DNA of 64,000 bases from an uncultured Prevotella sp. Its GTDB lineage: Bacteria; Bacteroidota; Bacteroidia; Bacteroidales; Bacteroidaceae. Where the stretch lies: the NCBI GenBank assembly GCA_900554695.1, contig USHV01000007.1:34485-98484 (forward strand), read 5' to 3'. This document shows, piece after piece, positions 43,025 to 51,503 of this stretch. The notes below the pieces were generated by a model. It saw only the letters and a program-made list of their open reading frames with translations. It ran no database searches and had not been told where the DNA came from. The position numbers were made by a program, and so were the translations under genes. Within the stretch, counting starts at the first letter, position 1; every line of letters begins with the position of its first letter.

Positions 43025-43390
43025 TATTGACAAAATTTTTTCGCGAAATAGAAAACGAAGAGCCGCGAAAATGGCTTTATCGGAGCAAATAATCCATTCG
43101 GAGATGTCGGAAAAACGCCTTCGCAACCCGATTTTCCGACGGTTGTTTTCCGAAATGGGCTCTTTTGGCTTGCGAAACAGGCTTTATTGCAGGCCGAAAT
43201 GGTGCATATCATGGTGCGAAATGGGCTCTTTCGGATGCCGAAATGGGCTTTATCGCAAACCCGTCTGCGCGATATGATTTTCCGTTTTTGTGTAAACAGC
43301 TGACTGATAAGTGATTACGCAAAATGCTCAAAACTCGCGTATTTGCGGCTGGATGTGCTTTTGTCTGCAAATATTCGATTCTCGTGAAGT
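43025..43390 (+). repeat. Large intergenic repeat, member B
   Basis: Same order as the copies at 30 and 54 kb: attgacaaaattttttcgcgaaa at the left, a run of cgaaatgggct(ct)ttcgg and cgaaatgggctttatcgc units from 43150 to 43260, and at the right cgcgtatttgc (43336-43346) with a shortened partner gcaaata (43367-43373), again with a 20-nt loop. It also shares ccgaaatggtgcatatc and a gttttNgtgtaa segment with member A. Lies between two convergent GH43 genes. Confidence 0.75.
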
Positions 43391-43522
43391 TGACGATGTA
43401 TAAATATTCATCGCCTCTCCGGTTTATGTATATTTATACAATTCCGCAAACGGTTCTTCTGCTGACCATGAACGGTGCTTGACAGATGGTCTGCGTGCGG
43501 CGTGATACGCGCTGCCGAACAA

Positions 43523-43557
43523 TAAAAAACGCATGACCCGATAGTCGGACCATGCGT
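43523..43557 (-). terminator. Terminator of the single GH43 gene
   Basis: Minus strand: acgcatg ... catgcgt stem followed by six T, about 22 bases after the stop at 43579. Confidence 0.8.
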
Positions 43558-43578
43558 CTTGCAGCCTTGTCTTCAGGC

Positions 43579-44568
43579 TTATTTCTTAGGAGCCTTTACG
43601 GCTTTCACACCTTCGAATGTTATCTTCACCGGTTTGATGTATCCGTTTTCATCGAAATACATGTGGTCGATGCACACCACGCGGCTGTCGCGTCCTTTCT
43701 CTGTCAGCGGGCGGCGGTGATATACGATGTACCATTCGTCCTTGCCAGGTATCTGTATTACGGAGTGGTGTCCGGCGCCTGTTGCTACTTCAGGATCCTG
43801 CTGCAGAATCTTGCCCACGCGCTTGAACGGACCGAAAGGCGAGTCGGCAATGGCGTAAGCCACGCAGTAGTCGGGGCCGCCCCATCCGCCTTCAGACCAC
43901 ATGAAGTAGTATTTGCCCTTACGCTTGAGCATGAACGGACCTTCAACGTAGTTCTCAGGAGTAATTTCCTTATACATTGTTCCGTCCTCGAACGGCACTA
44001 TGCTGAGCAGATCCTGCGACAGACGCACCATGTTGCAGTGGCCCCATCCGCCGTAATACATATAATATTGTCCGTCGTCGTCGCGGAACACGAACTGGTC
44101 TATCGGCTGCGCGCCGTTTATTATCTGGCTGATCAGCGGCTTGCCCAGCGCGTCCTTATACGGTCCTTCCGGCTTGTCGGCAGTGGCGACACCTATGCCT
44201 CCGAGCTCGTTGTTGTTCTGTATGTCGTTTGCTCCGAAGAAGAGATAATACTTGTTGTTCGCGTGTATTATGGCTGGGGCCCACATTGCGCGGCGTGCCC
44301 AGCTCACGTTCTTTTTCTCGAGCACCCGCGGATGCTTGGTCCAGTTCACGAGGTCTTTCGACGAGAATGCGTCCATGAATGTCTGTTCGTCGTATTCGGC
44401 CGAGTAGGTGGGGAATATCCAGTATGCTCCGTCGAGCACGGCTCCTTCCGGATCGGCATACCATCCCTGGAATATGGGGTTGCCGCTGGTCTTGGTCTTC
44501 TTTGTCCCCGCCTGCGCACTGGCAGCTATGGCAAGGATCATTGCGGATGTAAGTAATAGTTTTCTCAT
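43579..44568 (-). CDS. GH43 glycoside hydrolase
   Basis: 329 aa from the ATG at 44568, which starts the signal peptide (RKLLLTSAMILAIAASAQA); the open frame extends further but would precede the promoter. GH43 triad: WYADPEGAVLDGAYW (Asp), PIDQFVFRDDDG (Asp) and YVEGPFML (Glu). The motif MWAPAIIHANNKYYLFFGA is typical of arabinan/arabinoxylan-acting members. Single catalytic domain, periplasmic or surface. It has its own promoter pointing away from tatA. Confidence 0.92.
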   Translation of the reverse strand: MRKLLLTSAMILAIAASAQAGTKKTKTSGNPIFQGWYADPEGAVLDGAYWIFPTYSAEYDEQTFMDAFSSKDLVNWTKHPRVLEKKNVSWARRAMWAPAIIHANNKYYLFFGANDIQNNNELGGIGVATADKPEGPYKDALGKPLISQIINGAQPIDQFVFRDDDGQYYMYYGGWGHCNMVRLSQDLLSIVPFEDGTMYKEITPENYVEGPFMLKRKGKYYFMWSEGGWGGPDYCVAYAIADSPFGPFKRVGKILQQDPEVATGAGHHSVIQIPGKDEWYIVYHRRPLTEKGRDSRVVCIDHMYFDENGYIKPVKITFEGVKAVKAPKK

Positions 44569-44612
44569 TGTGTTGGATTGAAATTTTGTTATGGTTATGT
44601 TTTTCTTGGGGA

Positions 44613-44644
44613 CAAATGTATTAAAAAAAAGTATATTTCGCAAA
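44613..44644 (-). promoter_or_regulatory. Promoter TTTG-N20-TACATTTG for GH43
   Basis: On the minus strand TTTG (44641-44644), exactly 20 bases, then TACATTTG (44613-44620). Perfect consensus, 45 bases before the start codon. Confidence 0.8.
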
Positions 44645-44771
44645 TATTAGGTAATGATTTGTAATCAATATGACGCGTATTTTCAATAATAGAAAATTAA
44701 AGCAAAAAAAGGAATTAAGATTTTAACGAGAGTTAAAAAAATAGAGGATAACGGATTTAATTGTAAAATTA

Positions 44772-44803
44772 TTTGATAGCTTAACTTAAAAGGTTTAACT
44801 TTG
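44772..44803 (+). promoter_or_regulatory. Promoter TTTG-N20-TAACTTTG for tatA and the operon behind it
   Basis: TTTG at 44772-44775, 20-base spacer, TAACTTTG at 44796-44803: perfect Bacteroidetes consensus. Leader of about 60 bases to the tatA ATG. Confidence 0.8.
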
Positions 44804-44868
44804 AACGTGCTTTTAAATGAAGCGTGAAAAACATAACTGATTAACAAACTAAAAGTGTAAATATTACT

Positions 44869-45087
44869 ATGATCATTTCCCAACTGTTGTTTTTAGGTTC
44901 TATCGGCATGCCCGAAGTGCTGATTCTCGCATTGATTGTGTTGCTCCTCTTCGGAGGAAAGAAGATACCGGAGCTCATGAAAGGTCTGGGCAAGGGTGTG
45001 AAAAGCTTTAAGGACGGAGTGAACGGAATAGAAAAAGACTTGAACGCAGACATCAATACATCTGCCGAGGACAAAAAGAAGGACTAA
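44869..45087 (+). CDS. tatA: Twin-arginine translocase subunit TatA
   Basis: 72 aa: short N-terminal transmembrane helix (VLILALIVLLLFGGKKIPEL) with the conserved FGGKKIPEL hinge, an amphipathic helix (MKGLGKGVKSFKDGVNGI) and an acidic/lysine tail. Forms the pore-like oligomer that lets folded proteins across the inner membrane. No separate tatB is present, so this is the minimal TatA-TatC type. Nineteen bases before tatC. Confidence 0.95.
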   Translation: MIISQLLFLGSIGMPEVLILALIVLLLFGGKKIPELMKGLGKGVKSFKDGVNGIEKDLNADINTSAEDKKKD

Positions 45088-45106
45088 AAAAACAGCGTAT
45101 CCCATA

Positions 45107-45940
45107 ATGGCATTAAAGGCAGACATGACTTTTTGGGACCATCTGGAGGCTCTGCGCTGGACGTTGGTTAGGTCGTTTACGGCAATAGGAATATTATTCA
45201 TAGCGGTTTTCGCGTTCATTCCATACATATTCGACCATGTGGTGATGGCTCCGAGCCGCAGCGACTTTTTCCTCTATCGTTTTCTTGCGAAGGTGAGTCA
45301 GATAGTCCCGTTGGTTCCGGGAGAAGTGGTGAAACCGTTCCATGTGGATATCATAAACATAAAGCTGGCTTCGCAGTTCTTTCTTCACATGTCGCTCGCA
45401 TTGTGGCTGGCGTTGCTCGTGGCGTTCCCTTATCTGGTTTACGAAATATGGAAGTTTGTCTGTCCGGCGCTGTATGACAATGAGCGTAAAGGCATAAAGT
45501 TCACGTTCCTTTTCGGCACTATAATGTTTTATCTGGGTTGTGTGGTAGGCTATACCGTGGTCTTCCCGCTGACGCTCAGGTTTCTCTATACATACGAGAT
45601 AAGCTCGCTCATTACCAATCAGCTTTCGCTCGACTCATACATGAACAACTTCCTGATGCTGATCTTCATGATGGGCATAGTGTTCGAACTCCCGCTGCTT
45701 GCCATGCTGATGTCTAAATTGGGATTCCTAAACCGTAGCTTCTTCTCCGAATACAGGCGACATGCCATTGTCGCGATAGTAGTGGTTGCGGCTGTGATAA
45801 CTCCTTCGTCAGACCCGTTCACGCTGATGGCTGTGTTCATTCCTATATATGTGTTGTGGGAACTCAGCGCATTCCTCGTGAAACCGGCACCCGCCGACGA
45901 TGACACGGAGAAAGAAAATGCCGACGCTGAAAACGAATAG
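45107..45940 (+). CDS. tatC: Twin-arginine translocase subunit TatC
   Basis: 277 aa, six transmembrane helices. Conserved N-terminal MTFWDHLEALRWTLVRSF (signal-peptide binding region), the FxxYxxW-type VAFPYLVYEIWKFVCPALYDNERK and the late ITPSSDPFTLMAVFIPIYVLWEL. An insertion of about 35 residues after the first helix (FFLYRFLAKVSQIVPLVPGE) is a Bacteroidetes feature. Receptor for RR signal peptides. Only 15 bases separate it from the next oxidoreductase gene. Confidence 0.95.
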   Translation: MALKADMTFWDHLEALRWTLVRSFTAIGILFIAVFAFIPYIFDHVVMAPSRSDFFLYRFLAKVSQIVPLVPGEVVKPFHVDIINIKLASQFFLHMSLALWLALLVAFPYLVYEIWKFVCPALYDNERKGIKFTFLFGTIMFYLGCVVGYTVVFPLTLRFLYTYEISSLITNQLSLDSYMNNFLMLIFMMGIVFELPLLAMLMSKLGFLNRSFFSEYRRHAIVAIVVVAAVITPSSDPFTLMAVFIPIYVLWELSAFLVKPAPADDDTEKENADAENE

Positions 45941-45955
45941 CTAAACTAAAACATA

Positions 45956-47047
45956 ATGGACAACTCTAAGATAAACGTTGGATTAATTGGATTTGGCAGG
46001 ATGGGCAGCAAATACCTGCGCAATTTCAATGCAACAGGAAAATATCATTTCTCCTATATCTGTGATGTGGATCCGGAGGCAAGGGCAATGGCCAAGAAGC
46101 TGTCTCCCGAATCGACGGTGGTGGATAACGAGGACGTGATATTCAACGATGACAATGTTCAGTGCGTCATATTGTCAACACTGGCCAACATGCGCAAGGA
46201 ACAGATAGACAAGGCAGTGAGCCATGGCAAACACGTAATATCGGAAAAGCCGATTGCTGATACGCCGGAAAGAGAGTGGGCAGCGGTGAAATGTGTGGAG
46301 AACTCGAACGTACTTTCCACAGTAAACCTCTATCTGCGCAACTCGTGGTATCATAACAGGATGAAGCAATACATAGAAGAGGGCGAGATAGGCGACCTTG
46401 CCATAATACGTGTATGCCACATGACACCCGGACTCGCGCCTGGAGAGGGACACGAATATGAAGGACCCGCATTTCACGACTGCGGCATGCACTACGTGGA
46501 CATAACACGATGGTATGCCGGAGCCGAATACAAGACATGGCACTCGCAGGGCATACGTATGTGGAACTATAAGGATCCGTGGTGGCTGCAGTGTCACGGC
46601 ACGTTCACCAATGGCGTGGTGTTTGACATCACACAGGGATTTGTCTATGGACAACTCTCAAAGGATCAGACACACAACTCGTATGTTGACATAATCGGAA
46701 CAAAGGGAATCGTGCGCATGCACCACGATTTCAAGACAGCTGTGGTGGAGCTGCGCGGAGTGACAAAGACTGAGATAACCGAGCTTCCTTACGGAGGAAA
46801 GAACATAGACGTCATGGGAAAACTCTTTGCAGAGAGCATAGAAAAAGGACGTCTACATCCGCAACTGCCGACGTTCCGCGATTCAGCGATAGCGTCTGAG
46901 TATGCATGGAAGTTCTTTGAAGATACAAAACAGCACGACCTTCCGGCAAAAGGAAATCTTGACACACTGGAAGAGATAATCCAACGTCGTAGAACCATGA
47001 AGAACGGATACGGACTGCTGGGACAGAACAAGTGGGCCGACGACTGA
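45956..47047 (+). CDS. Gfo/Idh/MocA family oxidoreductase, cytoplasmic
   Basis: 363 aa without any signal sequence: the Rossmann fold starts at residue 6 (VGLIGFGRMGSKYLRNF). EKP motif in HGKHVISEKPIADTPE; catalytic-domain HDCGMHYVDITRWYAG. Probably an NAD-dependent sugar or inositol-type dehydrogenase. Since its neighbours appear to be periplasmic, this one may reduce a 3-keto-sugar after uptake, but that is inference. Cotranscribed with tatC. Confidence 0.9.
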   Translation: MDNSKINVGLIGFGRMGSKYLRNFNATGKYHFSYICDVDPEARAMAKKLSPESTVVDNEDVIFNDDNVQCVILSTLANMRKEQIDKAVSHGKHVISEKPIADTPEREWAAVKCVENSNVLSTVNLYLRNSWYHNRMKQYIEEGEIGDLAIIRVCHMTPGLAPGEGHEYEGPAFHDCGMHYVDITRWYAGAEYKTWHSQGIRMWNYKDPWWLQCHGTFTNGVVFDITQGFVYGQLSKDQTHNSYVDIIGTKGIVRMHHDFKTAVVELRGVTKTEITELPYGGKNIDVMGKLFAESIEKGRLHPQLPTFRDSAIASEYAWKFFEDTKQHDLPAKGNLDTLEEIIQRRRTMKNGYGLLGQNKWADD

Positions 47048-47121
47048 CCGGAAACATCCTTTTTGAATCTGATTTTTATTTAATGCCAACCTAATATATA
47101 AACTCTTAAAAAACAACAATC

Positions 47122-48594
47122 ATGTCGAACATTTCAAGACGAGATTTTCTTAAAACAGGAGCCGCTGCAATCGCCGGATTCACGATCGCTCCGAGTTCTA
47201 TTCTGGGTAAGAGCTTTGGACACAGAGCTCCGTCAGATAAATTGAATATTGCCGTTGTAGGTATCGGCGGTATGGGCCATGCCAATATCAATGCAGTGAA
47301 AGACACCGAGAACATTGTTGCTCTTTGCGACGTCAACTGGGATTACGCCAAGGGCGTATTCGACGAGTTCCCTAACGCAAAAAGATATTGGGACTACCGC
47401 AAGATGTATGATGAGATGAACAAGACCATCGACGCTGTCATCATTGCAACCGCAGACCATACTCATGCTATCATCACGGCTGACGCCATGACTCTCGGTA
47501 AGCATGTTTATTGTCAGAAACCTTTGACACACTCTGTATATGAGTCACGTTTGTTGACAAAGCTTGCCGCTTCAACAGGTGTCGCAACATCAATGGGTAA
47601 CCAGGGCTCTTCTTGGGAAGGCACACAGCTTGTATGCGACTGGATTTGGAATGGTGAGATAGGCGAAGTTACCAAAGTAGAATGTGCTACCGACCGTCCT
47701 ATATGGCCGCAGGGACTCAACGCTCCTGAGAAAGAGGATCCCATACCTGACACTCTTAACTGGGATCTGTTCACAGGACCGGCAAAGCTGAATCCGTATA
47801 ACGCTGTTTACCAGCCGTGGAACTGGCGCGGATGGTGGGATTATGGTACAGGTGCGCTCGGCGATATGGCTTGCCACATACTCCATCAGCCGTTCAAGGC
47901 CCTCAAACTTGGATATCCTACTAAGGTTGAAGGTTCTTCCACATTGTTGCTCAACGCTTGCGCACCGCAGGCACAGCACGTTAAACTGACATTCCCTGCA
48001 CGCGAGAATATGCCTAAGGTGGCTATGCCTGAGGTAGAGGTTCACTGGTATGACGGTGGAATGATGCCTGACCGTCCGAAAGGATTCCCGCAGGGCAAGC
48101 AGCTCATGCAGTCGGGTGGTGGTCTCACAATATTCCACGGAACAAAAGATACCCTTATCTGCGGATGTTACGGACAGGAACCGTGGCTGCTCTCTGGCCG
48201 CAAACCGAACGCTCCTAAGATTGCCCGCCGCGTGAATGTATCGCATGAAATGGACTGGGTTCGCGCCTGCAAGGAAAGCAAAGAGAACCGCGTTAAGACA
48301 AACTCAGACTTCTCTGAGGCAGGACCGTTCAACGAAATGGTTGTCATGGGCGTGCTCGCAATACGTCTGCAGGGCCTTAACAAGACTCTCGAGTGGGACG
48401 GTGAGAACATGCGATTCACGAATATCGGTGCAAACGAAACAATTCGCACTGTCATAAAGGACGGCTTCACAATCCACAATGGTCACCCGTCATTCAACAA
48501 GACATGGACAGATCCGGTAAATGCACAGCAGTTCGCAAACGAGCTCATCAAGCATACTTATCGTGATGGATGGAAACTTCCTGCAATGCCATAA
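47122..48594 (+). CDS. Tat-exported Gfo/Idh/MocA family oxidoreductase
   Basis: 490 aa. The N-terminus ISRRDFLKTGAAAIAGFTIA is a near-perfect Tat signal, and the tat genes lie just upstream in the same unit. Rossmann domain from about residue 40 (IAVVGIGGMGHANINAV), ATADHTHAIITADAMTLGKHVYCQKPL with a QKP in place of EKP, and the C-terminal domain with GALGDMACHILHQPFKAL (His). Length 490 is in the range of the longer Bacteroidetes members. Likely oxidises a glycoside hydroxyl in the periplasm, feeding the DUF1080 enzymes that follow. Confidence 0.92.
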   Translation: MSNISRRDFLKTGAAAIAGFTIAPSSILGKSFGHRAPSDKLNIAVVGIGGMGHANINAVKDTENIVALCDVNWDYAKGVFDEFPNAKRYWDYRKMYDEMNKTIDAVIIATADHTHAIITADAMTLGKHVYCQKPLTHSVYESRLLTKLAASTGVATSMGNQGSSWEGTQLVCDWIWNGEIGEVTKVECATDRPIWPQGLNAPEKEDPIPDTLNWDLFTGPAKLNPYNAVYQPWNWRGWWDYGTGALGDMACHILHQPFKALKLGYPTKVEGSSTLLLNACAPQAQHVKLTFPARENMPKVAMPEVEVHWYDGGMMPDRPKGFPQGKQLMQSGGGLTIFHGTKDTLICGCYGQEPWLLSGRKPNAPKIARRVNVSHEMDWVRACKESKENRVKTNSDFSEAGPFNEMVVMGVLAIRLQGLNKTLEWDGENMRFTNIGANETIRTVIKDGFTIHNGHPSFNKTWTDPVNAQQFANELIKHTYRDGWKLPAMP

Positions 48595-48635
48595 GGTTAA
48601 ACATGAATTAAAAAAAAGGAGTATAATAAGCTGAT

Positions 48636-49457
48636 ATGAAGAAAATATTATATTCGGTGGCATGTGTCATCTTTGCAGGAGCTCTCGCATCATGTAGCGG
48701 AAGTATGAAGGTTGCCCAGTTGGCAGTTTCTTCTTCTTTGGCCGGAGCAGAGAGCGAGCTCGTGGATGTGCCTGTCGACAAGGGCTATTATGTCATATTC
48801 GACGGCACGTCTCTCAAAGGCTGGCGCGGCTATGGAATGGACCACATGCCTAATTGTTGGAAGATTGAGGACGGATGTCTGAAGTTCTCGAGAAACAGCG
48901 GCAACGAAGGTGGTGACGTTATATTTGCCCATAAGTTCAGAAACTTTGAGCTCGACCTGGAGTGGAAAATCTCCAAAGGCGGCAATTCCGGTATATTCTA
49001 TCTCGGACAGGAATTCTATACGATTGGCAATGATGGCAAAATGACCATTGAGCCTCTTTACATCTCTGCCCCTGAATATCAGGTCCTGGATAACGAGAAC
49101 CATCCGGATGCGAAGCTCGGAAAGGACAACAACCGCAAATCCGCATCGCTTTATGATATGATTCCTGCCAAACCGCAGAACGCAAATCCTTATGGCGAAT
49201 GGAACAAGACAAAGATTGTCGTTAAGGATGGTGTAGTATCTCACTATCAGAACGATGTCAAGGTTGTTGAATACAAACTCTGGACAAAGGAATGGACGGA
49301 TCTGTTGCAGGATAGCAAGTTCAGCGAGAAGGCTTGGCCTCAGGCTTTCATCCTGCTCAACGATTGCGGCGGAGTGCTTCACAGTGGCTTCATCGGCCTG
49401 CAGGATCACGGCGACGACGTATGGTATCGCAACATCCGTGTGAAGGTTCTGGAATAA
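48636..49457 (+). CDS. DUF1080 (3-keto-disaccharide hydrolase) lipoprotein 1
   Basis: 273 aa, lipobox FAGALASCSG (Cys20 lipidated). DUF1080 jelly roll from about residue 48: YYVIFDGTSLKGWRGYG, EWKISKGGNSGIFYL, APEYQVLDNENHPDAKLG and the closing GLQDHGDDVWYRNIRVKVLE. It is a close paralogue of the next gene, with an identical C-terminal block. Expected to act on 3-keto-glycosides produced by the oxidoreductase just upstream. Confidence 0.9.
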   Translation: MKKILYSVACVIFAGALASCSGSMKVAQLAVSSSLAGAESELVDVPVDKGYYVIFDGTSLKGWRGYGMDHMPNCWKIEDGCLKFSRNSGNEGGDVIFAHKFRNFELDLEWKISKGGNSGIFYLGQEFYTIGNDGKMTIEPLYISAPEYQVLDNENHPDAKLGKDNNRKSASLYDMIPAKPQNANPYGEWNKTKIVVKDGVVSHYQNDVKVVEYKLWTKEWTDLLQDSKFSEKAWPQAFILLNDCGGVLHSGFIGLQDHGDDVWYRNIRVKVLE

Positions 49458-49491
49458 TTTAAACTTTCAAAACACAAAAGAAACAAAGATT

Positions 49492-50382
49492 ATGAAGAAA
49501 TTATCAGTTGTTTTTGTCGGCGCATTGCTTATGCTCACTGCGTGCGGCAACAAGACAAATAAGTGTGAGTGCAACTGTTCTTGCCCGGGATGCACCTGCA
49601 ACCAGCAGAAACCTGCGGACAAGGCGAAGCTCGATTATAAGATTGCCGATAAGAAGAATATCGACATCTCCAAGTTTCCGGTTGACAAGGACGGTTATAT
49701 CGTACTGTTCGACGGAAAGACTCTCAACGGCTGGCGTGGCTATGGTATGGACACTCCTCCAAAGAGCTGGACTGTTGAAGACGGAGCTATCAAGTTGAAA
49801 GGCTCAGGCACCGGCGAGGCTCAGGTAGAAGGTGGCGGCGACCTTATCTTCGCTCACAAGTTCCAGAACTTCGAACTTGAACTGGAATATAAGATTTCCG
49901 AAGGTGGTAACTCTGGTATCTTCTATCTTGCACAGGAGGTTACCACAAACGAGAACGGCAAAGAGGCTTATCTGCCTATCTGGCAGTCGGCTTCTGAGTA
50001 TCAGGTGCTCGACAACGATAGACATCCGGATGCCAAGCTCGGACAGGACGGAAACCGTCAGTCTGGTTCGCTTTACGACATGATTCCTGCAAAACCGCAG
50101 AATGCTAAACCTGCAGGACAGTGGAACAAGGCTAAGATCATGGTTTACAAAGGAACTGTTATCCACGGTCAGAACGATAAGAATGTAGTTGAATATCACC
50201 TTTGGACTCCGAAGTGGACAGAAATGCTTCAGGCAAGTAAGTTCAAGGAGAACGGCGACTTCCCGATCGCATACGAACTGCTCAACAACATGGGTGGCAA
50301 GAATCATGAGGGTTACATCGGTCTCCAGGATCACGGCGACGATGTATGGTATCGCAACATCCGTGTGAAAGTATTGGAGTAA
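49492..50382 (+). CDS. DUF1080 (3-keto-disaccharide hydrolase) lipoprotein 2, with Cys cluster
   Basis: 296 aa, lipobox LLMLTACG (Cys18). Directly after it comes KCECNCSCPGCTC: six cysteines at residues 25, 27, 29, 31, 34 and 36, absent from its paralogue. DUF1080 domain from about residue 65 (YIVLFDGKTLNGWRGYG, EYKISEGGNSGIFYLAQE, SASEYQVLDNDRHPDAKLG). The tandem arrangement and near-identical 3' DNA (about 45 bases ending each gene) point to a recent duplication or gene conversion. Confidence 0.9.
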   Translation: MKKLSVVFVGALLMLTACGNKTNKCECNCSCPGCTCNQQKPADKAKLDYKIADKKNIDISKFPVDKDGYIVLFDGKTLNGWRGYGMDTPPKSWTVEDGAIKLKGSGTGEAQVEGGGDLIFAHKFQNFELELEYKISEGGNSGIFYLAQEVTTNENGKEAYLPIWQSASEYQVLDNDRHPDAKLGQDGNRQSGSLYDMIPAKPQNAKPAGQWNKAKIMVYKGTVIHGQNDKNVVEYHLWTPKWTEMLQASKFKENGDFPIAYELLNNMGGKNHEGYIGLQDHGDDVWYRNIRVKVLE

Positions 50383-50410
50383 TCTGATTATTAAATACAG
50401 AAAATAACGA

Positions 50411-50467
50411 AGAAACTGTTTCGGGCTGATACGTCGGTGATGTGAGGAGCCGGAACAGTTTCTTTTA
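50411..50467 (+). terminator. Terminator or attenuator inside the operon
   Basis: agaaactgtttcgg (50411-50424) pairs perfectly with ccggaacagtttct (50450-50463), followed by tttt. Placed between the second DUF1080 gene and the isomerase gene, so distal genes are either read through or separately expressed. Confidence 0.75.
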
Positions 50468-50491
50468 TTACAATCTATTAAAATCAGGAAA

Positions 50492-51406
50492 ATGAAGAGA
50501 AACACATTATTTTACGCTTTGCTGGCAATGGTGCTTTCTTTTGCAGCAAGCACCCAGACATTTGCAAAGAAGGCGGCTAAAAAGGAAGTATGCATACAGC
50601 TTTATTCTGTCCGCAGCATTCTTGACGGTGTGAACAAAGACGGTCAGGCCGACCAGAAATATACCGACATACTCAACAAACTGGCAAAGATGGGCTACAC
50701 AAGTGTTGAGGCTGCCAACTACGATCAGGGCCGCGGAACATTCTACGGACGTACGGCAGCACAGTTCAAGCAGGATGTCGAGAAGGCCGGAATGAAGGTT
50801 CTGTCTTCTCACGTAGGCCACGGCCTGAGCGCAGAGGAACTCGCTTCTGGAGACTTCTCTGAGTCGTTGAAGTGGTGGAGCAAGTGTATTGCCGACCACA
50901 AGACAGCCGGAATGAAATACATCGTGTGCCCGTGGATGGACGTTCCTAAGACTCTGAAAGACCTCGACACATACTGCCGCTATTACAACGAGGTGGGCAA
51001 GATGTGCAAGGAAGCCGGCATGTCGTTCGGATATCACAATCATTCGCACGAGTTCCAGAAGGTAGAAGACAAGGTGATGTACGACTATATGCTCGAGCAC
51101 ACCAATCCCGAGTACGTGTTCTTCCAGATGGACCTCTACTGGGTGGTACGTGGTCAGTGCAGTCCGGTAGCTTATTTCAAGCGTTATCCGGGCCGTTTCA
51201 AGATGTATCACGTGAAAGACGACAAGGAGATCGGTCAGAGCGGAATGGTGGGATACGATGCCATATTCCGTAACGCCGATATAGCCGGTGTGCAGGATAT
51301 CGTTGCCGAAATAGAGCAATACACCATGCCGGTTGAGGAAAGCGTGGAGGTGAGCCTGCGCTATCTGCAGGAAGCTCCGTTCGTGAAGGCTTCTTATTCA
51401 AAATAA
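50492..51406 (+). CDS. Secreted sugar phosphate isomerase/epimerase-like (AP endonuclease family 2 fold) protein
   Basis: 304 aa, signal peptide MKRNTLFYALLAMVLSFAASTQTFA. TIM barrel of the xylose-isomerase-like superfamily: EVCIQLYSVRSIL, KMGYTSVEAANY, MSFGYHNHSHEFQ (metal His), VFFQMDLYWVV (metal Asp/Glu region) and FKMYHVKDDKE. Despite the name, exported members with DUF1080 neighbours act on 3-keto-glycosides, as lyase or hydratase partners. A signal peptide and the absence of sugar-phosphate chemistry in the periplasm support this reading. Confidence 0.88.
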   Translation: MKRNTLFYALLAMVLSFAASTQTFAKKAAKKEVCIQLYSVRSILDGVNKDGQADQKYTDILNKLAKMGYTSVEAANYDQGRGTFYGRTAAQFKQDVEKAGMKVLSSHVGHGLSAEELASGDFSESLKWWSKCIADHKTAGMKYIVCPWMDVPKTLKDLDTYCRYYNEVGKMCKEAGMSFGYHNHSHEFQKVEDKVMYDYMLEHTNPEYVFFQMDLYWVVRGQCSPVAYFKRYPGRFKMYHVKDDKEIGQSGMVGYDAIFRNADIAGVQDIVAEIEQYTMPVEESVEVSLRYLQEAPFVKASYSK

Positions 51407-51503
51407 AGCATGCGCCGTGAAGCGTATGACAGCGCCCGGCATACGTCTGACGCCATGTCATGAATCATAATGAAACAGTAACTTAAAATAAAATATTATC
51501 AAG

